Source: Lentzea flava (lineage in GTDB: Bacteria; Actinomycetota; Actinomycetes; Mycobacteriales; Pseudonocardiaceae). Taken from it: a stretch of DNA of 64,000 bases. The translations under genes and the position numbers were made by a program. Shown here piece by piece: positions 26,499 through 35,267 of this stretch. The number at the start of each line of letters is the position of its first letter. Position 1 is the stretch's first letter. The notes beneath the pieces are model-generated. The model worked only from the letters and a program-made list of their open reading frames with translations, was not told where the DNA came from and searched no databases. The stretch is taken from the NCBI RefSeq assembly GCF_014648475.1, contig NZ_BMRE01000024.1, positions 56,914-120,913 of the forward strand, read 5' to 3'.

Positions 26499-26553
26499 GC
26501 GGATCGGTTGGAGCCAGGTTCGGAAGCGATCGGTGTCGGCGCCGGGCCGCTGT

Positions 26554-27432
26554 TCAGCGGGGTGGCTGGGCGCCTACGACGCTGACGGCGCGAGAGCCGG
26601 CGCGGACGCCGCCGCGCAGGGCGTCGTGCTTGGAGGCGCCTGCGAGCCAGGCCGCCAGGAAGCCCGCGTCGAAGGCGTCGCCGGCGCCCGTGGAGTCGAT
26701 GCACTCGGTGACTTCAGCGGGGACCGAGATGATCTCGTCGGCGTCCACCCAGGACGCGCCGTCAGGGCCCGAGGTCACCACGACGGCGCCGACGTGGGTC
26801 AGCAGGGTCTTGGCGGCGGCGGGATCGGACGAGCCGGTCAGCGCCATCAACTCGTCGGCGTTGGGCATGAGGATGTCGACGCCGCGGACGTCGTCCATGA
26901 AGGCCTCGGCGGAGTGGATCAGCACCGCGGCCTGGGGGTCCACCGACGTCGTCCAGCCGGCGTCGCGGGCGGCCTCCAGCGCCGCCAGGCCCGCCGGGCG
27001 CGAGGTGGCGTCCAGCAGCACGTAGCCGGAGAGGTGCAGGTGGCCGTGGGTGGCGGCGAGCAGGCCGAGGTCCAGGTCGGCGGGGGAGAAGCGGGCGTTG
27101 GCTCCGCGGTCGGGGAGCATGGAGCGTTGGCCGTTCTCGTCGACGAGGACGACCACGCAGCACGTTGCGAGGTCCGGGTCGACGGCGAAGGCGCATTGGA
27201 CGCCCGCCGAGGTCAGTTCGGCGTGCACCTGGCGGCCGGCCGAGTCCGCGCCGACTCGGGCTACCAGGACCGGGGAAGCGCCGCATGCGGCGAGCCAGAC
27301 CGCGGTGTTGGCGCCCGCGCCGCCTGGCTCGATCGTCACCTTGGCGCGGACGTCGCCGCCGTGGGCGATGGGGCCGGTGTGGCGGGCGACCACGTCCAGG
27401 CCGGCATCGCCCACCACGACAACTGGCCTCAT
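26554..27432 (-). CDS. psuK: Pseudouridine kinase (PfkB family)
   Basis: 292 residues, ribokinase/PfkB fold: N-terminal GDAGLDVVAR and GGAGANTAVWLAACG, C-terminal phosphate-binding DSTGAGDAFDAGFLAAW with the catalytic Asp. It phosphorylates pseudouridine to the 5'-phosphate for the upstream psuG product; assignment as PsuK rests on the ATGA overlap with psuG. A longer open frame upstream lies within psuG and is not coding. Confidence 0.87.
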   Translation of the reverse strand: MRPVVVVGDAGLDVVARHTGPIAHGGDVRAKVTIEPGGAGANTAVWLAACGASPVLVARVGADSAGRQVHAELTSAGVQCAFAVDPDLATCCVVVLVDENGQRSMLPDRGANARFSPADLDLGLLAATHGHLHLSGYVLLDATSRPAGLAALEAARDAGWTTSVDPQAAVLIHSAEAFMDDVRGVDILMPNADELMALTGSSDPAAAKTLLTHVGAVVVTSGPDGASWVDADEIISVPAEVTECIDSTGAGDAFDAGFLAAWLAGASKHDALRGGVRAGSRAVSVVGAQPPR

Positions 27433-28319
27433 CGGAAGAGCTCCACGGCGACCTTCGAGGCGACGGAGGCGTTGTTGACGACGAGTTCCTCGTTGGCGTC
27501 GAGGCTCACGCCGGCGCTCGCGGTGTGGAAGTGCTCCAGCAGCACCGGGCTGACGTCCTTGCCGCGGACGTCCTGGTCGACGAGCTTCTGCAGGCCCTCG
27601 GCGAGGAGGCGGTCGTGCAGGGCCGCGTCCATCTCGAAGGCGGCCGGGATCGGGTTCGCCAGGAGCATGCCGCGGCCGCCCTCGGCGAAGACCGCGGCGG
27701 CTTCCGCGGGGTTCTCGACGCGCCACGGCACGTCGAACTCCGACTCGCGGCGGTAGAAGGCGGGGAAGCGGGAGGTCTGGTAGCCGATCACCGGAACCGA
27801 ACGGGTCTCCAGGACCTCGAGGGTCGCGCCCATGTCCAGGATCGACTTCACGCCCGAGCAGACGATCAGGACCGGGGTCGTCGCCACCACGTCCAGGTCG
27901 GCGGACACGTCCCACGTCTCGCGCGCGCCCCGGTGCACGCCGCCGAGACCGCCGGTCGCGAAGACGCGGATGCCCGCCTGGTGCGCGAGGGCGGTGGTGG
28001 AGGCCACGGTCGTCGCGCCGCTGCGGCGCAGGGCGTAGGCGGCGCCGAGGTCGCGCAACGACAGTTTGGCCAGGTCACCCGAGGTGCAGACGCGGTCGAG
28101 CTGGGCTTCGGAAAGGCCGATGTGCGGCACACCGTCGAGCACGGCGATCGTCGCGGGCACGGCACCTGCCTCGCGCACGACCTTCTCCAGGCGTGCGGCG
28201 ACGGCGAGGTTGCGAGGGGCGGGCAGCCCGTGGGACAGGATGGTGCTCTCGAGAGCGACGACGGGCCGGTTCTCGGCCAGTGCGGCGGCTACTTCCTCGG
28301 CGATCTGCAGCGTGGTCAC
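27429..28319 (-). CDS. psuG: Pseudouridine-5'-phosphate glycosidase
   Basis: 296 residues. Cleaves the C-C glycosidic bond of pseudouridine 5'-phosphate to uracil and ribose 5-phosphate. Residues corresponding to the E. coli active site are present: Glu24 in LESTILSHGLP, Lys85 in DLAKLS, Asp141 and the ring-opening Lys158 in SGVKSILD. Start GTG at 28319. Divergent from the DUF3039 gene, with a CCAGG/CCTGG dyad between. Confidence 0.95.
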   Translation of the reverse strand: MTTLQIAEEVAAALAENRPVVALESTILSHGLPAPRNLAVAARLEKVVREAGAVPATIAVLDGVPHIGLSEAQLDRVCTSGDLAKLSLRDLGAAYALRRSGATTVASTTALAHQAGIRVFATGGLGGVHRGARETWDVSADLDVVATTPVLIVCSGVKSILDMGATLEVLETRSVPVIGYQTSRFPAFYRRESEFDVPWRVENPAEAAAVFAEGGRGMLLANPIPAAFEMDAALHDRLLAEGLQKLVDQDVRGKDVSPVLLEHFHTASAGVSLDANEELVVNNASVASKVAVELFR

Positions 28320-28332
28320 GAGGGGACATCAT

Positions 28333-28347
28333 CCCAGGTACCCTGGG
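28333..28347. promoter_or_regulatory. Operator-like dyad between psuG and DUF3039
   Basis: CCCAGG-TAC-CCTGGG, a perfect six-base inverted repeat in the 31-bp divergent gap. It must overlap one or both promoters. Binder unknown. Confidence 0.4.
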
Positions 28348-28350
28348 CAG

Positions 28351-28602
28351 GTGAGCACCCAGACTCTCCCCGAGGTCGACGTACGGCCGGAAGGCACCGA
28401 CCACACCGGGGACGACACCCCGAAGATGTTCCACTACGTGCGCAAGGCGAAGATCGCCGAGAGCGCCGTGATGGGAACGCACGTGGTCGCGCTGTGCGGC
28501 GAGGTCTTCCCGGTGACGCGGTCGCCGAAGCCCGGTTCGCCGGTGTGCCCGGAGTGCAAGAAGATCTACGACAACCTGCCTTCCGGCGGTGGCGGCGAGT
28601 AA
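28351..28602 (+). CDS. DUF3039 protein
   Basis: 83 residues from GTG 28351. Core MFHYVRKAKIAESAVMGTHV, VALCGEVFPVTRSPKPGSP and VCPECKKIYD; Cys in ALCGE and CPEC suggest a small zinc site. Conserved actinobacterial family, function unknown. The frame remains open far upstream into psuG antisense, but the family N-terminus is short. Confidence 0.88.
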   Translation: MSTQTLPEVDVRPEGTDHTGDDTPKMFHYVRKAKIAESAVMGTHVVALCGEVFPVTRSPKPGSPVCPECKKIYDNLPSGGGGE

Positions 28603-28633
28603 GCCGTGAGACGAGCAGCGGGGGCGGCTTCGG

Positions 28634-29722
28634 CTACCTCCGCTGTTTTTCCTCTTCCGGTGACGGCCGCGGGTCCTGGATCTTGAGCGGTGCCGTCAGC
28701 TGCGTGTCGGCGGGCGACGGCGCCGAGTAGCTGTCGTTGTTCGTCTCCTGCGCCGGAGCGGCGCTCTCGGAGCGGATGCGCGACGCGGCGCGTTCCATCT
28801 CCAGGCGGCGCCAGCGGCGGCGTTGGCGGCGGGTCATCTTGGCCGGCCACTCGTCCTGGATGGCGCTGTTGAAGTACGCGCCGATGGTGATCGCCAGCCC
28901 GATGAAGAACACGAAGAGCAGGAACGCGATCGGGGTCGCGAGCGCGCCGTAGGTGTAGCCGGTGGTGGTGATCCACTGGATGTACAGGCGCAGGCCGATC
29001 GACGACAGGATGAACACGGCCATGGCGAGGATCGCGCCGGGCAGCACGCGGTGGTACGGCAGCTTCCTCGGCAGGGCGAGCTTGTAGAGCATCGACAGCG
29101 ACAGCACCAGCAGCAGGGCGACGCCGGGGTAGTAGAAGCGGCCCATCCACGTCTCGATGTAGGGCTGCCAGGACGCCGGGAAGAACTGCGGCAGGATGTC
29201 CGGGCCCAGCGCCAGGACGGGCAGGCCGACCACCAGGGCCACGAGCGACACCAGGTAGAGCAGCAGGGCGAAGATCCGCTGCCAGAGCTCGTTGCGCACG
29301 CCGTACTGGCCGTGCGCCACGGTGATCGCGTCGACGAACGACGACATGGCCGACGACCCAGCCCACAGCGAGATCAGGAAGCCGACGGACACGATCTCGC
29401 CCTTGCCGGTGCTGAGTATCTCCGCGACCGTGGGCGCGATCACGCCGTTGACGACGTCCGCGCTGAAGATCGTGCGGGTGAATCCGATGATCTTCTCCTG
29501 GACGGCCTCCACCACCTCGGGACCGAACCAGTCGCCGAGGTAGCCCATCGCACCCAGCACGCCGAGCAGGAGTGGCGGGAACGACAGCGTCTGCCAGAAC
29601 GCCGCCTCGGCCGCTTCTGAGAAGATGTTGCCCTGCCACGCCTTCGACAGCGTGCGCGCGAGTAGACGCAGCGGCCCCTTGCGGCCGGACCTGCGTGCGT
29701 CGTTGTCGGTAGGCGAACCCAT
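28634..29722 (-). CDS. YihY/BrkB-family inner-membrane protein
   Basis: 362 residues from ATG 29722 (MGSPTDNDARRSGRKG); ATGs at 29737 and 29764 are possible. Six membrane segments with the family pattern AAFWQTLSFPPLLLGVLGAMGYLG, SLWAGSSAMSSFVDAI, LFALLLYLVSLVALVVGLPV and YGALATPIAFLLFVFFIGLA. The C-terminal 70 residues are charged and cytoplasmic. Function in this family is unclear (transport or envelope). Confidence 0.88.
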   Translation of the reverse strand: MGSPTDNDARRSGRKGPLRLLARTLSKAWQGNIFSEAAEAAFWQTLSFPPLLLGVLGAMGYLGDWFGPEVVEAVQEKIIGFTRTIFSADVVNGVIAPTVAEILSTGKGEIVSVGFLISLWAGSSAMSSFVDAITVAHGQYGVRNELWQRIFALLLYLVSLVALVVGLPVLALGPDILPQFFPASWQPYIETWMGRFYYPGVALLLVLSLSMLYKLALPRKLPYHRVLPGAILAMAVFILSSIGLRLYIQWITTTGYTYGALATPIAFLLFVFFIGLAITIGAYFNSAIQDEWPAKMTRRQRRRWRRLEMERAASRIRSESAAPAQETNNDSYSAPSPADTQLTAPLKIQDPRPSPEEEKQRR

Positions 29723-29871
29723 CGCAGGGACAAGCATGGTGCATGCCGCCACGTTTCGCGGCATCGGCGCCGTGAACAGGTAGAGTCACGGTGCCCTCGG
29801 CAACGGTCTGCCTGAGGGCGCTTGCATGCCTGGGCCACGTCTGACCTGCACAAATGAGGAGAAACACGTCT

Positions 29872-31575
29872 GTGACAGCGACAGCAGCAATGCGACCGCT
29901 GCGGGCATGGCAGCGCCGAGCGCTGACCAAGTACCTGGCCGCCAAGCCGCAGGACTTCCTCGCCGTCGCGACACCGGGCGCGGGCAAGACGACCTTCGGA
30001 CTGCGTGTCGCCGCCGAGCTGCTGGCCGACCGGACGATCGAGGCCGTCACGATCGTCACGCCCACCGAGCACCTGAAGCACCAGTGGGCTAAGGCCGCCG
30101 CCGAGCAGGGCATCCACATCGACTCGAACTTCCGCAACACCAACGCGATGACCTCCCGCGACTACCACGGCGTGGCCGTGACGTACGCGCAGGTCGCCGC
30201 CCATCCGACGCTGCACAGGGTGCGCACGGAGAACCGCAAGACGCTGGTGCTGCTCGACGAGGTCCACCACGGCGGTGACGCGAAGTCGTGGGGTGAGGCG
30301 ATCCGCGAGGCGTTCACGCCCGCGGTCCGCCGGCTGTGCCTCACCGGCACGCCGTTCCGCTCGGACGACTCGCCGATCCCGTTCGTCACGTACGAGGAGG
30401 GCCCCGGCGGCTTCAAGACGTCCAAGGCCGATCACACGTACGGGTACGCTGACGCGTTGCGCGACGGCGTCGTGCGGCCCGTGCTGTTCCTGGCGTACTC
30501 GGGCGAGGCGTCGTGGCGGACCAGCGCGGGCGAGGAGTTCACGGCGCGGCTGGGGGAGCCGCTGACGCAGGAGCAGACCACCCGCGCGTGGCGAACGGCC
30601 CTGGACCCGGCGGGCGACTGGATGGCTTCCGTGCTGCGCGCCGCCGACCAGCGACTGACGCAGAAGCGCGAGAACGGCCTGCCGGACGCCGGTGGCCTGG
30701 TGATCGCGACCGACCAGGAGACCGCGAAGGCCTACGCGCAGGTGCTCCAGCGCGTCACCGGCCACATCCCGACGCTCGTCCTCTCCGACGACCCCAAGGC
30801 GTCGGGCAAGATCGCTGAGTTCGCCGCGACGAACGAACGCTGGATGATCGCCGTCCGGATGGTGTCCGAAGGCGTCGACGTGCCGCGTCTCGCGGTGGGC
30901 GTGTACGCGACGTCGTCGTCGACGCCGCTCTTCTTCGCTCAGGCCATCGGACGCTTCGTGCGTGCCCGCAAACCCGGCGAGACCGCCTCGGTGTTCCTTC
31001 CGTCGGTGCCCGTGCTGCTGCAGCTCGCCTCCGAGCTGGAGGCCGAGCGCGACCACGTGCTGGGCAAGCCGCACCGCGAGAAGGACGGCTGGGACGACGA
31101 GCTGCTCGCCGCCGCGAACCAGACCAAGGACGAGCCTGGCGAGGACGAACGCGCCTTCACCGCCCTGGGCACCACGGCCGAGCTCGACCAGGTGATCTTC
31201 GACGGCGCCTCGTTCGGCACGCCGACCTTCGCCGGCTCGGAGGAGGAGCAGGAGTACCTGGGCCTGCCGGGGCTCCTCGAACCCGACCAGGTGCGCACCC
31301 TGCTCATGCAGCGGCAGGAGGAGCAGCTCGCGTCCGCGGCCAAGCGGCCCAAGCCGGAGGTGGCGGTGCGGGAGGCGAGGCCCGCCAGCGTGCAGGAACG
31401 CCTCGCCTCACTGCGCAAGGAGCTCAACACCCTCGTCGCCATGCACCACCACCGCACGAAGAAGCCGCACGGCAAGATCCACAATCAGCTGCGGGAGTAC
31501 TGCGGTGGGCCGCCGACCGCGATGGCCAGCATCGAGCAGCTCGAGGAACGTATCGCCACGCTCCGCTCCTGGTAG
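29872..31575 (+). CDS. Superfamily 2 DEAD/DEAH-type helicase
   Basis: 567 residues. Walker A ATPGAGKTT at about 35, DEVHH as motif II, SLTGTPFR-like CLTGTPFRSDD as motif III, and VSEGVDVPRL / QAIGRFVRAR as motifs V and VI. Similar to the XPB/restriction-helicase group. GTG 29872 is preferred: AGGAGAAA lies ten bases before it, while the ATG at 29854 has no ribosome site. C-terminal coiled, charged region of 150 residues. Nucleic-acid partner unknown. Confidence 0.9.
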   Translation: MTATAAMRPLRAWQRRALTKYLAAKPQDFLAVATPGAGKTTFGLRVAAELLADRTIEAVTIVTPTEHLKHQWAKAAAEQGIHIDSNFRNTNAMTSRDYHGVAVTYAQVAAHPTLHRVRTENRKTLVLLDEVHHGGDAKSWGEAIREAFTPAVRRLCLTGTPFRSDDSPIPFVTYEEGPGGFKTSKADHTYGYADALRDGVVRPVLFLAYSGEASWRTSAGEEFTARLGEPLTQEQTTRAWRTALDPAGDWMASVLRAADQRLTQKRENGLPDAGGLVIATDQETAKAYAQVLQRVTGHIPTLVLSDDPKASGKIAEFAATNERWMIAVRMVSEGVDVPRLAVGVYATSSSTPLFFAQAIGRFVRARKPGETASVFLPSVPVLLQLASELEAERDHVLGKPHREKDGWDDELLAAANQTKDEPGEDERAFTALGTTAELDQVIFDGASFGTPTFAGSEEEQEYLGLPGLLEPDQVRTLLMQRQEEQLASAAKRPKPEVAVREARPASVQERLASLRKELNTLVAMHHHRTKKPHGKIHNQLREYCGGPPTAMASIEQLEERIATLRSW

Positions 31576-31615
31576 GACACCTCAGATGGAAAACGCCTAC
31601 TAGAGCGCGTGCGGA

Positions 31616-31664
31616 CCTTTGCAATGAGTCTTTTGACTTCGTCCGCAAACGTTTTTTGCATGCG
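31616..31664. repeat. Palindromic repeat copy 6
   Basis: 49 bp, nearly identical to copy 5, in the convergent gap between helicase and methyltransferase. The AT-rich word GATATATCAG (31695-31704) overlaps the methyltransferase stop 30 bp further on. Confidence 0.88.
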
Positions 31665-31700
31665 GTGGGCGGGCGAGCGGGACAGTTGATATGCGATATA

Positions 31701-32519
31701 TCAGTTGCGGGTGACGGCTACGGCGAGGGTTCGGTAGTTCGAGGTGAAGCTGCCGCCGAGGGTGTCGATGGCGGTGCGGACGCTGTCCAGGATCTCGGCG
31801 GTCTGCTCTTCGGTGAGCAGGGCGATGGGGCTCATCGTGAGGATCAGGTCGAGGTACTCGTCGGTGGTGTAGGTCTTGTCCCAGTCGGCGCTCCACTGGC
31901 CGAGCTCGGTGAACTCGCCGGTGGCGACGAACTTCTCGGCGGTGCGTTCGCAGCCCCATTGGTAGAACTTCAACGACTCCTCGTGGGAGTGGCCGACGCG
32001 GATGCTCGCGTCGGGCGCGACCCGTTGATAGGTGTCGGCGAGTGCCTGGGCGATCGAGTCCGGCGTCGAGAACACGTGCCACAGTGCGACGAACACGCCG
32101 CCGGGTCGCAGCACCCGTGCGGCCTGGCGCGGGCCCTGTTCGGGGTCGACCCAGTGCCACGACTGGCCCGCGACGACGGCGTCGAACTCGCGGCCGGCGG
32201 GATCCCAGGTCTCGAACTTCGACACCTCCACCGGCACGCCGGTCTCGCGGGCGACGCCGGCCATGAGCTCGTCGTGTTCGACGCCGACGACCTCGCATCC
32301 CGCGGCGATCAGCTGGCGGGACAGGGTGCCGGTGCCGCAGCCGACGTCGACGACGCGCGGGCCGGGGCTTGCGGTGACGACGCGTTCCACCAGTTCGTCG
32401 GGATAGGGAGGTCGGGTGCGGTCGTAGCGGGCGGCACCCGCGCCGAACGCTTTGGCGAGCCGGTCGCCGAGTTCCTTGTCGAACTTCTCCGGCTCTGGTT
32501 CGTTGGGTAAAGTGGGCAT
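31701..32519 (-). CDS. Class I SAM-dependent methyltransferase
   Basis: 272 residues. Motif I VVDVGCGTGTLSRQL, then VVGVEHDELMA, FDAVVAGQSWHWVDP (motif II with WHW) and RPGGVFVALWHVF (motif III), as in small-molecule or ubiE-like methyltransferases. Its ATG lies inside the first of two TetR-type operators, so the divergent TetR probably represses it. Substrate unknown. Confidence 0.88.
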   Translation of the reverse strand: MPTLPNEPEPEKFDKELGDRLAKAFGAGAARYDRTRPPYPDELVERVVTASPGPRVVDVGCGTGTLSRQLIAAGCEVVGVEHDELMAGVARETGVPVEVSKFETWDPAGREFDAVVAGQSWHWVDPEQGPRQAARVLRPGGVFVALWHVFSTPDSIAQALADTYQRVAPDASIRVGHSHEESLKFYQWGCERTAEKFVATGEFTELGQWSADWDKTYTTDEYLDLILTMSPIALLTEEQTAEILDSVRTAIDTLGGSFTSNYRTLAVAVTRN

Positions 32520-32527
32520 GTGCCCAC
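32512..32527. promoter_or_regulatory. TetR-type operator 1
   Basis: GTGGGC-ATGT-GCCCAC, perfect. It includes the ATG of the methyltransferase gene. Its centre is 20 bp, two helical turns, from operator 2. Confidence 0.65.
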
Positions 32528-32530
32528 CAT

Positions 32531-32548
32531 AGTGGGCAAGCGCCCACT
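32531..32548. promoter_or_regulatory. TetR-type operator 2
   Basis: AGTGGGC-AAGC-GCCCACT, perfect seven-base arms, just upstream of the TetR ribosome binding site. Same half-site as operator 1. Confidence 0.65.
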
Positions 32549-32567
32549 TGAGCTAGGAGAAGTTTGC

Positions 32568-33164
32568 GTGCCCACCGGTGTGCACCTGCGCGACGTGCGG
32601 GAACAGCTGTTCAACGCTGCGGAGCGTCTCCTGGTCGAGGGTGGGCCGAGTGCGCTCACCAGTCGCGCGGTGACAACCGAGGCCGGGGTGGCCAAGGGGG
32701 TGCTGCACCGGCACTTCGACGACTTCGACGCGTTCCTCGCGGAGTTCGTCCTCGACCGCGTCGACAAGATGGACGAGCGGGCGAAGGCGCTCCTGCGAGC
32801 CGCGGGGACAGGGTCTGTTGTCGACAACCTCGCCGAGGCGATCGCGGCGGTCTTCGGCTCGGTCGCCGTCGCGATGGTCGCTCTCGTGACGTGCCGGGAC
32901 GACCTGCGCAGGAGGTTGCGGGAGGTGTGGCCCGCCGGTGTCCCGGTGCTCACGGAGGCCGCGATCATGTTCAAGGACTACCTGGAGCGCGAACGCGAAC
33001 TGGGGCGTGTGGGTGACCTCGACGCGGACGGGGTGGCGCCGATGCTCATCGGCACCGGGCACCTGCTCTTCGCCGATCGGGAGAGTCCGCCGGAGATGGA
33101 AGCTGTGCGCCGAATGGTGGCTGGCGTTGTTGCGCCGTGGTTACGCTCTCACAACTCTGAGTGA
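32568..33164 (+). CDS. TetR-family repressor
   Basis: 198 residues from GTG 32568, behind TAGGAGAAGTTTGC. N-terminal HTH (LFNAAERLLVEGGPSALTSRAVTTEAGVAKGVLHRHF split over 10-50) and a TetR C-terminal ligand domain. Starting further upstream would translate through the operators. Divergent from the methyltransferase with two identical-half-site operators between; autorepression and control of the methyltransferase are likely. Confidence 0.9.
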   Translation: MPTGVHLRDVREQLFNAAERLLVEGGPSALTSRAVTTEAGVAKGVLHRHFDDFDAFLAEFVLDRVDKMDERAKALLRAAGTGSVVDNLAEAIAAVFGSVAVAMVALVTCRDDLRRRLREVWPAGVPVLTEAAIMFKDYLERERELGRVGDLDADGVAPMLIGTGHLLFADRESPPEMEAVRRMVAGVVAPWLRSHNSE

Positions 33165-33243
33165 CTAAATTTCGTCACGGTTACCGCATCGTTGCGACTT
33201 AATCGATCCAGTGTGGTTCCGGTCACGCATATGTCGGGCATAC

Positions 33244-33258
33244 GTTGTGCGCCACAAC
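33244..33258. promoter_or_regulatory. Candidate operator of the XylF operon
   Basis: GTTGTG-CGC-CACAAC, perfect six-base inverted repeat 36 bp before the xylF ATG. The ROK regulator at the operon end is the natural candidate binder. Confidence 0.45.
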
Positions 33259-33294
33259 ATTCTCTGTGACACAGCGCAGTGAAAGGGATGGCGG

Positions 33295-34419
33295 ATGCGC
33301 AGCAAGAGCCTCGCTTCCATCGCCGTTGCCACGGGCCTCGCCCTGGCAGTTTCGGCGTGTGGCGCCAACACGTCCTCCAACACCGGAGGCAGCACGGACA
33401 CGAAATCTGGCAACAGCGGGGGCGCAAAGGTCGGCGTGATCCTTCCTGAGACCGCCTCGTCCGCCCGCTGGGAGGGCTTCGACAAGCCGCTGCTCGAGGC
33501 GGCGTTGAAGAAGGAGGGGCTCGACCCCGACATCCAGAACGCGCAGGGCGACGTTCAGAAGTTCAGCACCCTGGCCGACGGCATGATCAACGCCGGCGTC
33601 AAGGTCCTGATCATCGCGACGCCCAACAGCGAGGTCGGCGCTTCGGTCGCCAAGAAGGCGCAGGCGCAGGGCATCCAGGTCATCGACTACGACCGCCTGA
33701 ACACCGGTGGCACCTCGTCCTACTACGTGTCGTTCGACAACGTGAAGGTCGGCGAGCTGCAGGGCCAGGGCTTCGCGGACGCGATGAAGGACAAGCCGCA
33801 GGGCGCGAACGTCATCGAGATCGAGGGCGCGCCGACGGACAACAACGCCACCCTGTTCGCGCAGGGCCAGCGCAAGGTCCTCGACCCGCTCTACAGCTCC
33901 GGCAAGCTCAAGCTGGTCCAGTCCCAGCCGATCGACAACTGGGACAACCAGAAGGGCGGCCAGGTCTTCGAGCAGATCCTGACCAGCAACGGCGGCAAGG
34001 TCGACGGCGTCGTCGCCGCGAACGACGGCCTCGCGGGCGCCGTGATCACGGTGCTGAAGAAGGTCGGCCTCAACGGCAAGGTGCCGGTCACCGGTCAGGA
34101 CGCCACCCCGGACGGCCTGCAGGCCGTGCTCCGCGGTGACCAGTACATGACCGTCTTCAAGCCCATCAAGGACGAGGCCGAGGCCGCCGCCAAGCTGGCC
34201 GCCGCGCTCGCCAAGGGCGACACCGCCGCCGCCGACGCCCTCGCGACCGGCAAGACCAAGGACGACAAGGGCAACCGCGAGGTCAAGTCCGTCCTGCTGA
34301 CCGCTCAGCTGATCACCAAGGACAAGGTCAAGTCCGTCGTGGACGCCGGCTTCGTCAAGGCCTCGGAGATCTGCGTGGCCGACACCCAGGCCGCCTGCAC
34401 CGAGCTCGGCATCAAGTAG
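33295..34419 (+). CDS. xylF: ABC pentose-type substrate-binding lipoprotein, XylF-like
   Basis: 374 residues. Lipobox VSACGAN (Cys about 22), Gly/Ser/Thr linker, then a periplasmic-binding fold: KVGVILPETASSARW, LIIATPNSEVGASVAKKAQA, VIDYDRLN, VDGVVAANDGLAGAVI and VTGQDATPDGLQAVL follow XylF/RbsB proteins. Xylose is the probable ligand because permease and ROK regulator are also xylose-type, but this is inference. A GC hairpin separates it from the ATPase gene. Confidence 0.92.
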   Translation: MRSKSLASIAVATGLALAVSACGANTSSNTGGSTDTKSGNSGGAKVGVILPETASSARWEGFDKPLLEAALKKEGLDPDIQNAQGDVQKFSTLADGMINAGVKVLIIATPNSEVGASVAKKAQAQGIQVIDYDRLNTGGTSSYYVSFDNVKVGELQGQGFADAMKDKPQGANVIEIEGAPTDNNATLFAQGQRKVLDPLYSSGKLKLVQSQPIDNWDNQKGGQVFEQILTSNGGKVDGVVAANDGLAGAVITVLKKVGLNGKVPVTGQDATPDGLQAVLRGDQYMTVFKPIKDEAEAAAKLAAALAKGDTAAADALATGKTKDDKGNREVKSVLLTAQLITKDKVKSVVDAGFVKASEICVADTQAACTELGIK

Positions 34420-34434
34420 GACCGCTTGCGTCGT

Positions 34435-34463
34435 GGCGGGGTGCGGCACCTGCGCACCCCGCC
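34435..34463 (+). promoter_or_regulatory. Intra-operon hairpin behind xylF
   Basis: Perfect 11-bp stem GGCGGGGTGCG / CGCACCCCGCC with a seven-base loop, no T tract. It probably stabilises the abundant binding-protein message and lowers read-through to the ATPase. Confidence 0.6.
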
Positions 34464-34493
34464 TCGGCGCGTGGTAACACGGAGGAAACCCCA

Positions 34494-35267
34494 GTGAGCG
34501 AGCCGATTCTCGAGCTGCGCGGCATCAACAAGAGCTTCGGCCCCGTGCACGTCCTGCACGACATCGACCTCACCGTCAACCCCGGCGAGGTCACCGCGCT
34601 CGTCGGCGACAACGGCGCGGGCAAGTCGACGCTGGTCAAGTGCATCGCGGGCATCCACCCGACCGACTCGGGTGAGGTCCTTTTCGAGGGACAGCCGGTG
34701 CACATCAAGGGCCCGCGCGACGCCGCGGCGCTCGGGATCGAGGTCGTCTACCAGGACCTCGCGCTGGCCGACAACCTCGACATCGTCCAGAACATGTTCC
34801 TCGGCCGCGAGCGCACCAAGGGTGGCCTGCTCGACGAGACGGACATGGAGCAGGCCGCGCGCAAGACGCTGGCCTCGCTGTCGGTGCGCACGGTCAAGTC
34901 GGTGCGCACGCAGGTCTCGTCGCTGTCCGGTGGTCAGCGCCAGACCGTGGCGATCGCCAAGGCCGTGCTGTGGAACAGCAAGGTCGTGCTGCTCGACGAG
35001 CCCACCGCGGCGCTCGGCGTCGCCCAGACGCGGCAGGTGCTCGACCTGGTCCGCCGGCTCGCCGAGCAGGGCCTGGGCGTCGTCCTGATCAGCCACAACA
35101 TGAACGACGTCTTCGAGGTCGCCGACAAGATCGCGTGCCTCTACCTCGGACGCATGGCCGCGGTCGTGGGGTCCAAGGACGTCACGCACGGCCAGGTGGT
35201 CGAGCTGATCACCGCCGGTCGTTCCGGTGACCTGGGCATCGCCCGCCCCGAGGCGGCGACGATCTGA
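34494..35267 (+). CDS. xylG: ABC sugar importer ATPase, XylG-type single domain
   Basis: 257 residues, one nucleotide-binding domain instead of the fused pair of E. coli XylG, as common in actinobacteria. Walker A GDNGAGKST near 40, signature LSGGQRQ, Walker B VVLLDEPTAALGV. It overlaps the permease ATG by one base (TGATG). Confidence 0.93.
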   Translation: MSEPILELRGINKSFGPVHVLHDIDLTVNPGEVTALVGDNGAGKSTLVKCIAGIHPTDSGEVLFEGQPVHIKGPRDAAALGIEVVYQDLALADNLDIVQNMFLGRERTKGGLLDETDMEQAARKTLASLSVRTVKSVRTQVSSLSGGQRQTVAIAKAVLWNSKVVLLDEPTAALGVAQTRQVLDLVRRLAEQGLGVVLISHNMNDVFEVADKIACLYLGRMAAVVGSKDVTHGQVVELITAGRSGDLGIARPEAATI

